DNA of 39,410 nt, from NCBI GenBank assembly GCA_011052815.1, contig DRIG01000039.1:1-39410 (forward strand), given 5' to 3'. Source of the stretch: a candidate division WOR-3 bacterium. Its GTDB lineage: Bacteria > Hydrothermota > Tepidihabitantia > SM23-42. Below are positions 1 through 8,744 of this stretch, one piece after another; position 1 is the stretch's first letter; the number at the start of each line of letters is the position of its first letter. A program made the position numbers and the translations under genes. Under the pieces are notes generated by a model that was not told where the DNA came from, did no database searches, and saw only the letters and a list, made by a program, of their open reading frames with translations.

Positions 1-2206
1 CAAAGTACGAAGCCCACGGACCAGGCAAGGACGGCTTTAATAAACTGTCCGGATACGCACCACTCTCCACAATTATCGTATCAAATATCGAAACATCCGT
101 CGGCAATGAATCACGCACAAACGCCACTCCAACATTCATCCCGTCATACATACTGAAATTGTTCGGCACATTACAATCCCATAACGGTAAGACCACACGC
201 ACACTGTCGACCGCCTGACGCGCCGAATCCTCTAAATAACCCACAAACTCCGGCGCAACCACTGTATCGGAAACCATCCCCGAATCATCATATAACACGA
301 TATACTGCCAACCAATATCTCCAAACTCCAGATACTGCACCGCCTCACTCATATCCAAAGGATAGGTAATCGCCACACTGATGTTGCTGAGCAGTGAATC
401 ATTACCCGACAACACCTCAACCGTCGCCGAACCCGGCACAAAATCCACTGGATCACGACGCGGCGCCGCCGTCACTCCAACCTTTCCACTCTCAAACTTC
501 AATACCTTGTATCCAGGCCCTAATGTGTCGTCATCCTTCACCATATTGTAATCAAACGACGTCACCGCATAATAGTACGTAAACCCATTACGCACATCCG
601 TATCCACATACGAATGGAATATCCCGGTATCCGTCGCCAATAACGTATCATCCGGAATCGACGTCGTATCCTCAAACACAATACCGTTGAACTTGTCACA
701 ATACGCCAGCTTCTCCCAATCTCCACTCTCACCAGTCAAACTGCGCCACACCCGATAACCCTCAAAATCATACTGCTTGTAATACGGATCATATAACGGC
801 GAAGTCGGATCCGTACCCACAACATCATAATAAGGATCCGGCTCATACTCAGGCGCACTGTTCCAGACCAAAGTCACCTGCGCATCACCCGGCACACACG
901 TCAAGGTCGGCGGCGAAGGCGGACCCGGCAACAACCAGTTCATATCATAGATAAACTGACACGTATTGTCGACCGGCACCAGACCAGTATCAGGTCGGGC
1001 ATCGGTTGAATCCCAGCGTGCAAAGATTATACCGACGAGCACTGTGGCGACTGAATCAGCCATAAGTTCAAACGGCCCGCTGCACTGTAAAAACCTCTGG
1101 TCATCAGGCTGAGGAGGAACCGTATCAAATGGTTCATAGACTCCGGTCTTGAAATTATAACCGGCAAGGGTCACATAACGTTCATTGTCTCTGTTCGGCT
1201 CAAGGTTCAGGGTAAAGCGTTTGAATGCAGTCATACCGAGCTGGGGGATTTCCGAGGGGTCGCGCCAGTCCGGAGTACCGTCGAGGTCCACATCCCATAA
1301 AGAATCCGGCAGATTATTCACATAATATGAACTGTCGCGCTCGTACTCATCAGGAATGCCATCATTATCTTTATCTTGACCTGGCTGTAAATCCCAGGGG
1401 CTCTGCAAATAATCAAAGCCTATCGTGCCTGGAAAATTGCTCCAGCCCGGCTCACTCTCGGTCTGCCATTGATAACCGAGATTGTCGACCCAGAGTGATT
1501 CACCGTCAATCACATACCACTGACCAACAATGCCCGAGATAATATCATTACCAGTCCCGGCTTCATTACCAATGTCATTATCTGTACAGACACCGAAATA
1601 GCAGTCAGTTAAATCAGCACCACTCACATTACGCAGTTCGAACTTGATAAAGATGATGTCCTGGGTCGAACTGAGGTTCCAGGCATAGACGGTCTGATAG
1701 ACCACCAGACCGATCGGACGGGTATCACCCGGAATATGGGCGCTCTCATCAAGGTCATTATAGACACACCAGGAATCCTGATGCGACTTATTCTTCTGCG
1801 GTGGAACGACCGTGCTGAAACCGTTTTCTGGTGGAGGCCAGTTCGTAGGATACATAAAGATCACAGCATTGGGGTCGCTTTTAGACATATCTTCATCACC
1901 TGGTACATATTCGGTTTCAGCACCATGTGGACCATAACCGATCGTTACCAGGGTATCACCATCGACAATCGTGCCGAACCAGGTGCCCGCACCGAAGATA
2001 TAGTTTTCATTACTGCCTTTGGGCCACCAGCAGCCGGCTTCCTGATTCTTGGTCTGGCCGAACTTGCCGAAATTAGAGATACACATCTCAACCTGATTTA
2101 TATTGTGTATCTTAATCTCTTCATTTCGATACTGCTGGCTTGTTCCGGCTGTCCTACTGAATCCAATAATTGCAATTAGCAGTATTGGTAATAATATCTT
2201 CTTCAT
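1..2206 (-). CDS. Secreted FN3-domain protein, 3' end outside window
   Basis: The reading frame is open from ATG 2206 to the window edge (735 codons), so the C-terminus is missing. A strong Shine-Dalgarno (AGGAGG) precedes the start, and the gene begins 16 bases after the receptor gene, so the two are probably co-transcribed. Residues 1-20 are a signal peptide (MKKILLPILLIAIIGFS). A Trp/Gly-rich segment near residues 50-80 (GCWWPKGS, AGTWFG) and an Asp-rich run near 270-300 (DKDNDGIPDEYE, calcium-binding-like) follow. From about residue 418 there is a fibronectin type III-like module (PPSPPTLTCVPGDAQVTLVW ... YYYAVTSFDYN). It is probably exported to the cell surface and may be a client or partner of the upstream TonB-dependent receptor. 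I do not recognise a specific function. Codon choice changes at about position 1010 (see findings). Confidence 0.85.
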   Translation of the reverse strand, partial: MKKILLPILLIAIIGFSRTAGTSQQYRNEEIKIHNINQVEMCISNFGKFGQTKNQEAGCWWPKGSNENYIFGAGTWFGTIVDGDTLVTIGYGPHGAETEYVPGDEDMSKSDPNAVIFMYPTNWPPPENGFSTVVPPQKNKSHQDSWCVYNDLDESAHIPGDTRPIGLVVYQTVYAWNLSSTQDIIFIKFELRNVSGADLTDCYFGVCTDNDIGNEAGTGNDIISGIVGQWYVIDGESLWVDNLGYQWQTESEPGWSNFPGTIGFDYLQSPWDLQPGQDKDNDGIPDEYERDSSYYVNNLPDSLWDVDLDGTPDWRDPSEIPQLGMTAFKRFTLNLEPNRDNERYVTLAGYNFKTGVYEPFDTVPPQPDDQRFLQCSGPFELMADSVATVLVGIIFARWDSTDARPDTGLVPVDNTCQFIYDMNWLLPGPPSPPTLTCVPGDAQVTLVWNSAPEYEPDPYYDVVGTDPTSPLYDPYYKQYDFEGYRVWRSLTGESGDWEKLAYCDKFNGIVFEDTTSIPDDTLLATDTGIFHSYVDTDVRNGFTYYYAVTSFDYNMVKDDDTLGPGYKVLKFESGKVGVTAAPRRDPVDFVPGSATVEVLSGNDSLLSNISVAITYPLDMSEAVQYLEFGDIGWQYIVLYDDSGMVSDTVVAPEFVGYLEDSARQAVDSVRVVLPLWDCNVPNNFSMYDGMNVGVAFVRDSLPTDVSIFDTIIVESGAYPDSLLKPSLPGPWASYF

Positions 2207-2222
2207 TTATGCCTCCTCCTCG

Positions 2223-4958
2223 TTAGAATCCAATACCAATACCAAATCTGACTCTAAATGGGCTATAGTAGTTTCTCGGGTCTTCATAGTAATCAGTACG
2301 CGCCGCCATATATGCCTGTTTCATCTCTACTGGATTGATTAATCCATCGTGATTATAATCGGCCTGGGGTGAATAGCGGGAGCTTGAGATCGGTAGATAG
2401 CCGAATTGACTCAGGGTCGGTTCAGGATCACCGTGGTCATCCGGCAGACCGGTCGTTACATAGACATCTCTCACCTGTTCGGTATTGAACAGATTGTAAA
2501 TCATACCGCTCAATACCATATTAAATCCACCGATGCTTATCCGCCGGCTGAAGTTCCAGTCAACATTCCAGTAACCGGGCATACGGGCTGAATTCTCATC
2601 ACCCAGTTTATTACCCTTTAAATCCTCAGGTGTATATGGATGGCCTGAATGATAAGAGAAGACAAATGAATTAATAAATTCCTGAAGCGGTATCAAGAAG
2701 AAGTCTTTGGGAAATTCCAGGTCGAAATTGGCGTTGACTGTATGGCGTTCATCAAAGTCAAGCCAGTAATCAATGACCGGTGGTTCAATCTGGTAATTAT
2801 AATGGTCGTAATACCATTCACCTGCCCAGGCACCCGTACCTTTGGCAAACTGGAGTGTATAGGTACAGCCCAACGCCCACATATTCGACATCTGTTTCTT
2901 TATGTTGAACTCGAATCCTTTGACATTACCGTAGTCGACATTAAAGAACTGGAAATAAGGAGTGGGCAATGCCGGAACTTCTCGAATCTGCGAGAGATCA
3001 TAGATATCCTTAAAATAAGCAGTAAAGCCGAATGCCACAACATCAGTAATCTGATTCTCAATACCAACTTCATACATTACGGTCTTTTGCGGCTTGATCA
3101 GGATGTTACCGATGATGGTGTTTCCACGACTCAGAGCGAGCCTGATAACCGCGGTGTCAGTCGTGCCATACATATCATCAAGCTGAGGAAGCTGGAAATA
3201 GTGTCCGTAATTAAAGCGGAACTTCATCCGTTCGGTTACTGGTAGAGAAAATCCCAGACGCGGTGAAATCTTATAAGTTGCATTTGCCTCAACCAGAGTA
3301 GAATCCAGGAAATTACCCGGGTCAACAAAGGTAAAGGCTTTGGGTTCAAAATAATCAAAGCGCACTCCAAGCCGGGCAATCAAACCCTCAAAGTCCATTT
3401 TGTCCTGGATATAACAAGCAACCTTATAAGGATCTCGATCATAATAATCCCAGAAAGGATTGGTAACCGTGGGCAGGTTGTTGTCATAATACTTAATCTG
3501 GTACTGAATAAAATCTATACCGGTCTTGAACTCGTGAACCTTGCCCACAGAATGGGTAATATCAAACCTTGCCTGATAATCATTATTATACCAGTAGCGC
3601 CAGACACGATAATCGCCATAAGTATAGAAGAGACCCTCTATACCATAAGGATTATTACGCAGCGCAGCGACATCCCGATTTGTATATTCTTCATGATACT
3701 GCATCAAACTGTCAATGAGCACGTCGCGGATCGGCAATTCACTATTAACCATATAAGGAATAAGATGTTCACAGTAGAAGCGGTAATCTTCATACCACTT
3801 ACGGTCGTGCGCGGCTTCCCATTCATAATCCCGATTACCATAGGCGCGGTCAAAATGCGTGGCACCCACTTTTAATGAAGTAAGAGTCTTTGCGGTAAGC
3901 ATATAATTGAATGTACCGGATAATATCCAGTTCTTGGTCCGACTCATCCAGATGTGATCAAAGTATTTAAGACTGCCGCTGCGCCAGGCGACGTACTGTT
4001 CCCGTGAATTGAAACCGGAAAGTGTAATCTTTCCTTTGGCATTGGGAAAAAGATAGGAAAAGCGCGCCTGACCGCGATAGTCCATTCTCGGCGAAGGAAC
4101 CTTGTAATAGGCTTCTTCAAAGGCATCAGTGAGCATTAATTCACCGGAAAGGAAATAACGCAGTCGTTTGGAAAGTGGCAATGGCCCGCCCAACGAGAAA
4201 TCATAGAGATTATATCCGTAATTGAGTTTCTCAACACCACTGAACATTTCATCCGTGAGATAACGGAACGTGCCTGAATGTTTTGGTCCGCCTTCTTTGG
4301 TCACAATATTAATGACACCGGAAAGTGCATCACCGTATTCAGCGTCAAAACCACCGCTGACCACAGTAACCTCTTCCACAGCATTGGGATTTATCCGTGC
4401 TGACTGCCAGCCGGTGTTCGGTACCTTGGTTATAATACCATCGACAAAATAGGTGATTTCATCAGCCCTGCCGCCGCGGACATGGGTACCCAGATCACTC
4501 TGAACCACACCCGCCTGAAGCGTGATCACCTGATTTATCGTGGTCACCGGCAAACGGTCCATTTCATCCGAGGTTACTGCCCGACCTGTCGAGGTTTCAG
4601 AGACAACGATCATCGGCCTTTCCGCGACCGCAGTGACTCCTTCGACCTGAATCACTGTGGGCGACAACCGGAAATTGAGCGGGGTGGTCTGGTCCGCATT
4701 CACGACCACTTTGGTGTATCTGTACTGATTATAACTTATATAAGAGGCTACAACCTGATATGTTCCGGCTGGGACATAAAGGATTGTATATTCACCATTT
4801 TCATCGGTTGCGGCACCATATTCTGTTCCCTCGATGATGACGTCGGCGCCGATCAATGGTTCGCCTGTCTCTGCATCCGTCACTCTTCCCGATATCCTAC
4901 CAAATTCAGAAGCAAAGAGAAAAGCTCCTATAAAAAGTAGACAGATCAACTTTTTCAT
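2223..4958 (-). CDS. TonB-dependent outer-membrane receptor
   Basis: 911 residues. Residues 1-17 form a signal peptide (MKKLICLLFIGAFLFAS). Residues 20-97 are a carboxypeptidase-regulatory-like domain (GRISGRVTDAETGEPLIGA). The plug follows at about 110-220 (VTTINQVITLQAGV, VEEVTVVSGGFDAEYGDALS, GVINIVTKEGG), and the rest is a beta-barrel ending in an aromatic (GIGIGF), as outer-membrane barrels do. I chose ATG 4958 over an in-frame ATG at 4991 because GGAGGTG sits 4 bases before it and it forms an ATGA overlap with the preceding lipoprotein gene. The substrate is unknown; no SusD-like gene is visible. ExbB/ExbD/TonB encoded at 6160-8286 could energise it. Confidence 0.93.
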   Translation of the reverse strand: MKKLICLLFIGAFLFASEFGRISGRVTDAETGEPLIGADVIIEGTEYGAATDENGEYTILYVPAGTYQVVASYISYNQYRYTKVVVNADQTTPLNFRLSPTVIQVEGVTAVAERPMIVVSETSTGRAVTSDEMDRLPVTTINQVITLQAGVVQSDLGTHVRGGRADEITYFVDGIITKVPNTGWQSARINPNAVEEVTVVSGGFDAEYGDALSGVINIVTKEGGPKHSGTFRYLTDEMFSGVEKLNYGYNLYDFSLGGPLPLSKRLRYFLSGELMLTDAFEEAYYKVPSPRMDYRGQARFSYLFPNAKGKITLSGFNSREQYVAWRSGSLKYFDHIWMSRTKNWILSGTFNYMLTAKTLTSLKVGATHFDRAYGNRDYEWEAAHDRKWYEDYRFYCEHLIPYMVNSELPIRDVLIDSLMQYHEEYTNRDVAALRNNPYGIEGLFYTYGDYRVWRYWYNNDYQARFDITHSVGKVHEFKTGIDFIQYQIKYYDNNLPTVTNPFWDYYDRDPYKVACYIQDKMDFEGLIARLGVRFDYFEPKAFTFVDPGNFLDSTLVEANATYKISPRLGFSLPVTERMKFRFNYGHYFQLPQLDDMYGTTDTAVIRLALSRGNTIIGNILIKPQKTVMYEVGIENQITDVVAFGFTAYFKDIYDLSQIREVPALPTPYFQFFNVDYGNVKGFEFNIKKQMSNMWALGCTYTLQFAKGTGAWAGEWYYDHYNYQIEPPVIDYWLDFDERHTVNANFDLEFPKDFFLIPLQEFINSFVFSYHSGHPYTPEDLKGNKLGDENSARMPGYWNVDWNFSRRISIGGFNMVLSGMIYNLFNTEQVRDVYVTTGLPDDHGDPEPTLSQFGYLPISSSRYSPQADYNHDGLINPVEMKQAYMAARTDYYEDPRNYYSPFRVRFGIGIGF

Positions 4959-5959
4959 TGTGCACCTCCAACGTTGACCGGGATGAGCCATACCTGTGCC
5001 TTATAATCCTGCGGAGGCAGGACATAATAGTATGGTGCGTTTACCACTGACTCGAAGTACAGATTGGTTATGCCTGAACCGTTCACCACCAAACTTCCTG
5101 TTCCGCCGTCCAGTTCCACTCTGTTTGAACCGGCACATAATGCAAAGTACGACACCATACTGTCGACAACCGTTCCGAAACCGAGTACCACTTTCACACT
5201 CAGGGTCTCGCCGTCAGTATATTGAAGCAGCGAATCGATCGATCGGAAACGGTTCATAACATGACCGGTGTACAGGGTGTCATAGCTTGATGCAATGATT
5301 GTATCTGATGTGCCGTCACTGCGCGTCAGAATCACCTGGTCGATGGAAGGTATATCTGTACCTGCCGCAGGGAAGTTATAGATACCGTAAGATATGCGGT
5401 TCAACTGCCAGTTGCCCTCTTCATCACGGTCAAAGAATATATGGCGGTAGCCGTTACCCGTAACATTCAGTTCATCATATCCCGGCGTCGAATCAACAAT
5501 CACGGTATCGAGCTGGATATCAGTGTCTCCCTGCCAGAAATAGTAACCGGTCTGGGTCTCATCATAATGCATCAGAGAGATCACTGTAAAGGTGTCATAG
5601 AGATATACCGTACATGTAGTGTCTTTGGCAAACCAGAAATCCAGAGCATTCTTCCGTTCGGTAAGCCGCAGGGCGCAGCTGTCGACATGCTGTTTCACAA
5701 TGGTCGACTCCTCACGGAAATAGCTGTCAGCCACGACAAAGGAAATCGGATCAAGGGTTACAGGGATATACATCGAATCAAACATATCTTCACTGACAAG
5801 TAATGCTGAATTATCATTAAGTATGCCGTGAATTTCAGTACTGTCTTCCGGAGTACCTTCGTAGAATGATTCAGGTGGCTCATTTCCGCACGTAATAATA
5901 AACATTCCCACAATAAGCAAGAGGCTTAGAAGGTCTTTCTTCATTATTCCTCCTTTCAT
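4955..5959 (-). CDS. Predicted lipoprotein of the TonB-receptor operon
   Basis: 334 residues from ATG 5959, or 329 from ATG 5944; both starts have an identical AAAGGAGGAATA-ATG ribosome site because the sequence is duplicated. After MKK comes a hydrophobic segment ending in FIITCGNEPPES, a plausible though non-ideal lipobox with Cys anchoring the mature protein; the Asp/Ser/Thr-rich body has many predicted beta strands. No family is recognised. The 4-base overlap with the receptor gene and the shared promoter at 6100-6127 suggest an accessory lipoprotein that acts with the receptor, for example in surface binding of its substrate. That role is inference from position only. Confidence 0.8.
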   Translation of the reverse strand: MKGGIMKKDLLSLLLIVGMFIITCGNEPPESFYEGTPEDSTEIHGILNDNSALLVSEDMFDSMYIPVTLDPISFVVADSYFREESTIVKQHVDSCALRLTERKNALDFWFAKDTTCTVYLYDTFTVISLMHYDETQTGYYFWQGDTDIQLDTVIVDSTPGYDELNVTGNGYRHIFFDRDEEGNWQLNRISYGIYNFPAAGTDIPSIDQVILTRSDGTSDTIIASSYDTLYTGHVMNRFRSIDSLLQYTDGETLSVKVVLGFGTVVDSMVSYFALCAGSNRVELDGGTGSLVVNGSGITNLYFESVVNAPYYYVLPPQDYKAQVWLIPVNVGGAQ

Positions 5960-5971
5960 TATTCCTCCTTT
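5942..5971 (-). repeat. Tandem 15-bp duplication of ribosome site plus start codon
   Basis: AAAGGAGGAATAATG occurs twice in direct succession (5971-5957 and 5956-5942). The copies are in frame and give two equivalent starts for the lipoprotein gene (MKGGI-MKKDL). It looks like a slippage duplication. Confidence 0.9.
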
Positions 5972-6000
5972 TCAATCATTATACATACATAAATATGCAC
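5959..6000 (-). CDS. Possible 13-codon upstream minicistron
   Basis: A GTG at 6000 has GGAGG 6 bases upstream and opens a 13-codon frame (VHIYVCIMIEKEE). Its TAA overlaps the lipoprotein start as TAATG, which would allow translational coupling. It could be a regulatory leader or a chance frame. Confidence 0.25.
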   Translation of the reverse strand: MHIYVCIMIEKEE

Positions 6001-6099
6001 TTCTTTCCTCCGATAATATTTTGTGCATATTCTTTTTCTCTGGTCCTACATTTGCTCTTTTTTTGATTGCACCACCTCCTTTTTATCTCTATCTATAAA

Positions 6100-6127
6100 A
6101 TTATACCAGAATTGTAAAGAATGTCAA
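6100..6127 (-). promoter_or_regulatory. Consensus sigma-70 promoter for the lipoprotein-receptor operon
   Basis: TTGACA (6127-6122), 16-base spacer, TATAAT (6105-6100). Transcription should start near 6093, leaving a leader of about 134 bases before ATG 5959. The leader contains an orphan strong SD (AAGGAGGTG, about 6072-6080) with no good ATG after it. Confidence 0.85.
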
Positions 6128-6159
6128 GGGTATACAAATTATATCCTCTCTCCACCCGG

Positions 6160-6768
6160 CTAATTCAATTCAAATTTAAGAGGCATTGAGACCCAGACGC
6201 GCACGTATTTGTCACGCTGCTTTGCCGGCGTAAACTTCGCCGACTTCGCCGCAACAAGCGCCGCCTGGTCCAGCATCTGATTGCCGCTCGACTTCAAAAT
6301 CTTCACCTCACGGATACTGCCGTCGATATCCACCAGCATCTTAACCACGGTCGTCCCTTCAATACCTGCACGCCGCGCCAATTCCGGATATTTCGGCTTG
6401 GGAATATGAACCGGCTTCGGCTTCACCTCCACTTTGTAATACGGCACGATCTCAATCTCCGGACCGGTCGGCATGGTCCGAATAATATCCTCTTTGAACT
6501 CGGTCGCCGCAATCGTCTCCACCGCCTCTTCAGCAACCTCACTCTCGGCCTCGACCGCAACCTTAGGACGCTCTACAGGCGGCGGCTCTTCAAACTTCTC
6601 GATCTGCGCTGAAATCTCCTCGACCATCGTCACAATCTCTTTCTTCAACTCATAAGGTTTGGGTGCGGTATAGGGCACAAACGAGAAGAGAAGAATGAAA
6701 ATCACCAAGCTCGAAAAGAGCCCGGCGCGTAAATATACCCCGTACATCTCTTTATGGTCGCGTTTCAT
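6160..6768 (-). CDS. tonB: TonB-family energy transducer
   Basis: 202 residues. A short cytoplasmic N-terminus is followed by one membrane anchor (about 13-33, VYLRAGLFSSLVIFILLFSF), a Pro/Glu/Lys-rich periplasmic spacer (about 35-115, with EEPPPVERPKV and KPKPVHIPKPKYP), and a C-terminal TonB domain (about 118-202: YPELARRAGIEGTTVVKMLVDIDGSI ... MLDQAALVAAKSAKFTPAKQ). TonB carries proton-motive energy from ExbB/ExbD to outer-membrane receptors. The start overlaps the preceding exbD stop (ATGA), so it is the last gene of the exb operon. The receptor operon begins just downstream from its own promoter. Confidence 0.93.
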   Translation of the reverse strand: MKRDHKEMYGVYLRAGLFSSLVIFILLFSFVPYTAPKPYELKKEIVTMVEEISAQIEKFEEPPPVERPKVAVEAESEVAEEAVETIAATEFKEDIIRTMPTGPEIEIVPYYKVEVKPKPVHIPKPKYPELARRAGIEGTTVVKMLVDIDGSIREVKILKSSGNQMLDQAALVAAKSAKFTPAKQRDKYVRVWVSMPLKFELN

Positions 6769-7184
6769 GTCTGCCTCTCTGTTGCAAAGGTTATCTTAAA
6801 AGCCTTGGCTTCTTTTAATTGGTCAAGAATAACGTCAACAGTACCGTAAGGAACCGCTTCATCCACATTCAGGATTGTAATCAATTCCGGATTCTCCCAT
6901 ATCTTATTCGCCATTATTCCGCTGATCATATTTTCACCCACGATGTTATCGTCGATATATATCTTGCTGTCGGCATCAACCCAGATATAGCTCACATTAC
7001 GCCTCATGAGAATACGTTCCGTCGACCTCGCCCGGGGAAGTGAAATCTTCAGGTGGAGTGTCGTCGCTCGAAATACCGTGGTGACCATAAAAAAGAGGAT
7101 AAGAAGAAAAGCGATATCTGCTGTGGATGCCGTCGGTATATCTGGCCGCTGCGTAAACCTCCGAATAATACTCTTTCTCATCAT
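6765..7184 (-). CDS. exbD: ExbD/TolR-family proton-channel subunit (second copy)
   Basis: 139 residues. The cytoplasmic N-terminus ends in IPTASTADIAFLLILFFMVTTVF, a single membrane helix carrying the conserved Asp used for proton flow in ExbD/TolR. A periplasmic domain follows, with the usual end (VPYGTVDVILDQLKEAKAFKITFAT). Two ATGs lie side by side (7184 and 7181) just after GAGGA; the second has the better spacing. It overlaps the first exbD by 4 bases and tonB by 4 bases. It is divergent from its neighbour at 7181-7648, so the motor may use two different ExbD chains. Confidence 0.9.
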   Translation of the reverse strand: MMRKSIIRRFTQRPDIPTASTADIAFLLILFFMVTTVFRATTLHLKISLPRARSTERILMRRNVSYIWVDADSKIYIDDNIVGENMISGIMANKIWENPELITILNVDEAVPYGTVDVILDQLKEAKAFKITFATERQT

Positions 7185-7648
7185 TCCTCACTTGTTGGTA
7201 TGAGACTTATCTTATTCGCCCTTAATTCCCGACCGTCGTCAGTCGTCACCTTAGCCAGTTTTATCTGATCAAGAACACCTATCATATTTTTATACGGAGC
7301 TTCTTTACTCGTCCGTATCGAAACAACTAAGAGGGTGTCACGTTCAAGCAATCTTTCTTCCACAATACGTCTGATTTCGTCGTACTGGTCTGTCGGGATG
7401 TCTTTTTCTTCACCTGCTGATTTGATTCGAATCGCGCCGGCGGGATTAATCATAATCATAACAATATTTTCCTGCTTGACCTTAACAATATCTTCCTGGG
7501 TCGCCTTTTCAGGCAGAAGCATCTTCAAACCTTTATCTTTAGTGAATACTGTCGAGGTAAGGAAGAAAATAAGAATCAAAAATGCGACATCCCCCATTGA
7601 AGCGGTCGGGATTTCACTCTTCTGCTTTTTCTTCTCCCGAAGCTGCAT
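7181..7648 (-). CDS. exbD: ExbD/TolR-family proton-channel subunit (first copy)
   Basis: 155 residues. A basic N-terminus (MQLREKKKQK) leads to SEIPTASMGDVAFLILIFFLTSTVF, the ExbD helix with its conserved Asp. The periplasmic domain contains a Lys/Glu-rich segment (about 48-65) and ends with VLDQIKLAKVTTDDGRELRANKISLIP. Its ATG overlaps the exbB stop codon as TAATG, so translation is probably coupled. Together with ExbB it forms the proton-driven stator that powers TonB. Confidence 0.92.
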   Translation of the reverse strand: MQLREKKKQKSEIPTASMGDVAFLILIFFLTSTVFTKDKGLKMLLPEKATQEDIVKVKQENIVMIMINPAGAIRIKSAGEEKDIPTDQYDEIRRIVEERLLERDTLLVVSIRTSKEAPYKNMIGVLDQIKLAKVTTDDGRELRANKISLIPTSEE

Positions 7649-8286
7649 TATTTTTTCCTTTTCGGATATTGTTCAATCAAATAATCAATCAAACCGCTCG
7701 CCGCCTCTTCCATATCTCTGGTATATCCGTCGACCTTACTGGAAAAGAGAATATGGATGATTGCGAGGGGAGTGGCGATTATCAAACCCCATTTTGTCGT
7801 AATCAAAGCAGTGGAAATACCGCTCGCCACGATCGTCGGTTCCACCTCACCCGCCATTGCGATGGCGGCAAAAGCAGTAATCATTCCCATAACTGTTCCC
7901 AAGAAACCGAGAAAAGGTGAAACTGTGGTAAGTCCGCTGAGCAGTGCCATCCCGCGGTCAAGAAAAGCCAGTTCTATGGCAGCGCTGCGGGCGACCATCT
8001 CTTCCATGGCATCTTTTCCCTGATGCGCCTTTTCCAGCACCGCGCGTAAAATTTTGGCAACCGGTGCAGCAGTTTGATCACACAGGGCGATACCTGCATC
8101 AATCCCCTGTGAATCCACTGTTGAAGTCAGCTTCTCCAAAAAAGTCCTTGGATTCAGTCTTGCTTTTATAAAAAGACTGAAAAGTCTCTCCAATATCAAC
8201 CCAATCCCAATAACTGCACAAACGAGCAAAAACCACATCACAAAACCACCGCCGCCTTCGGCACCAAGTTGAAATTCCCGTATCAT
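7648..8286 (-). CDS. exbB: MotA/TolQ/ExbB-family proton channel
   Basis: 212 residues with three membrane helices (about 13-36, 110-140 and 150-178) and the family signature TVSPFLGFLGTVMGMITAF in the second. The C-terminus is cytoplasmic and basic. It is the first gene of exbB-exbD-exbD-tonB. The start has AAAGGAGG 6 bases upstream and two tandem promoters (8310-8376). It begins about 100 bases after the nine-gene operon at 8393-14574, which raises the possibility that the motor serves that complex as well as the receptor. Confidence 0.95.
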   Translation of the reverse strand: MIREFQLGAEGGGGFVMWFLLVCAVIGIGLILERLFSLFIKARLNPRTFLEKLTSTVDSQGIDAGIALCDQTAAPVAKILRAVLEKAHQGKDAMEEMVARSAAIELAFLDRGMALLSGLTTVSPFLGFLGTVMGMITAFAAIAMAGEVEPTIVASGISTALITTKWGLIIATPLAIIHILFSSKVDGYTRDMEEAASGLIDYLIEQYPKRKK

Positions 8287-8309
8287 ATACTTCCTCCTTT
8301 CATTCTTTT

Positions 8310-8337
8310 ATTATATATATCAACCACATAAAGTCAA
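8310..8337 (-). promoter_or_regulatory. exbB promoter, proximal
   Basis: TTGACT (8337-8332), 16-base spacer, TATAAT (8315-8310). The -10 box ends 23 bases before ATG 8286, leaving a short leader that carries the SD. Confidence 0.75.
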
Positions 8338-8348
8338 GATATTTCAAC

Positions 8349-8376
8349 ATTATATTAAAAATTTCAGTCCTGTCAA
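8349..8376 (-). promoter_or_regulatory. exbB promoter, distal
   Basis: TTGACA (8376-8371), 16-base spacer, TATAAT (8354-8349): a full consensus 39 bases upstream of the proximal promoter. It starts 17 bases after the stop of the preceding operon, and no terminator is visible between them, so read-through is likely. Confidence 0.85.
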
Positions 8377-8392
8377 CCGCAAAATTACACGA

Positions 8393-8743
8393 TTATTTCG
8401 AGCTCGCTGAATAGTAAAGAATCCCTCCTATAAGTGAGAATACACCGGACCCCAGCAGGAGAAAACTTTCAATCCGCGATAAACTGAGGGATCCTATTAT
8501 TAAATCAAATAGATCCGCCGGTCCGGCAGTACCGAGCAGAGGAAAATAGAAAAGCATCCGATATATATGGAATACCGCCAGGACAAGCAAAAAGAGACTG
8601 CCGATAATCGGAAATATCCATATCCCTTTTCCCTTGATCAGAACCAACAATCTTTTTATTATCAATCCATATATAATCAAAGAAACAATCGTCAGCAATA
8701 TTGCTATAATAAATAATATCTCTGCAGGAATATCAGCTCTCAT
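8393..8743 (-). CDS. Small integral membrane protein, last gene of the nine-gene operon
   Basis: 116 residues with three to four predicted membrane helices (about 7-30, 41-62, 75-90, 95-112), joined by a short basic cytoplasmic-type loop (KRLLVLIKGKG). No family is recognised. ATG 8743 has AAAGGAGG 5 bases upstream, inside the end of the preceding gene, whose stop lies 1 base away. It is similar in size and architecture to the preceding 123-residue protein, so the two may pair in the membrane. Confidence 0.8.
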   Translation of the reverse strand: MRADIPAEILFIIAILLTIVSLIIYGLIIKRLLVLIKGKGIWIFPIIGSLFLLVLAVFHIYRMLFYFPLLGTAGPADLFDLIIGSLSLSRIESFLLLGSGVFSLIGGILYYSASSK

Positions 8744-8744
8744 A

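Noticed and set aside
4959-4991. Longer start (4991) for the TonB-dependent receptor
   Set aside because: ATG 4958 has the SD, signal peptide and ATGA overlap.
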